DNA of 6,968 bases from Draconibacterium orientale (GTDB taxonomy: Bacteria; Bacteroidota; Bacteroidia; Bacteroidales; UBA1556): assembly GCA_022736595.1 (NCBI GenBank), contig DZDC01000116.1, forward strand, positions 1-6,968, in the 5' to 3' direction. The notes beneath the pieces were generated by a model. The model was not told the DNA's origin and did no database searches. It saw nothing but the letters and a program-made list of their open reading frames with translations. The position numbers and the translations under genes are program-made. Of the stretch, positions 6,962-6,968 are shown piece after piece; within the stretch, counting starts at the first letter, position 1; every line of letters starts with the position of its first letter.

Positions 6962-6968
6962 TTAAAAT

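Noticed and set aside
1..6968. A hidden defence, mobile or biosynthetic system
   Set aside because: No repeats-with-spacers array, transposase, integrase, tRNA, attachment site or toxin-antitoxin-like pair is visible. The genes are core metabolism, one peptidase and two exported proteins.

Overview
The window is a chromosomal segment from a member of the Bacteroidota; the class is not resolved. Three things suggest this. SdhA has the long (~650 aa) Bacteroidota form, with the FAD-histidine region RRAHSIAAQGG and the block LMSESLRNDGRIW. The membrane anchor is a single five-helix cytochrome b, with no SdhD. Most starts have AT-rich upstream sequence without a Shine-Dalgarno motif, and a TAnnTTTG-type -7 element lies upstream of sdhC.

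Layout. Positions 15-48 hold a perfect palindromic terminator. The minus-strand operon sdhC-sdhA-sdhB (3512 down to 93) follows and encodes a complete type-B succinate:quinone oxidoreductase. A 225-bp divergent intergenic region (3513-3737) contains the probable sdhC promoter, a stem-loop near the 5' end of the predicted leader, and a small inverted repeat. The plus-strand gene at 3738-5015 is a Xaa-Pro aminopeptidase (M24B) with all its metal ligands. After a short convergent gap, two minus-strand genes follow (6961 to 5591, then 5553 to 5080). They encode a 456-aa secreted protein with a C-terminal Tudor/SH3-like barrel candidate and a 157-aa exported or lipid-anchored protein. I recognise no function for either, but their spacing suggests one transcript.

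How the genes work together. SdhC anchors SdhAB to the inner face of the cytoplasmic membrane. Electrons pass from succinate at FAD in SdhA, through the three Fe-S clusters of SdhB, to the hemes and quinone in SdhC, linking the TCA cycle to respiration. The aminopeptidase is an independent cytoplasmic housekeeping enzyme. The 456/157-aa pair acts in the periplasm or at the outer envelope.

Overall this is mostly ordinary core genome. I see no mobile element, CRISPR array, tRNA, rRNA or defence module. The least explained parts are the secreted pair and the sdhC leader.
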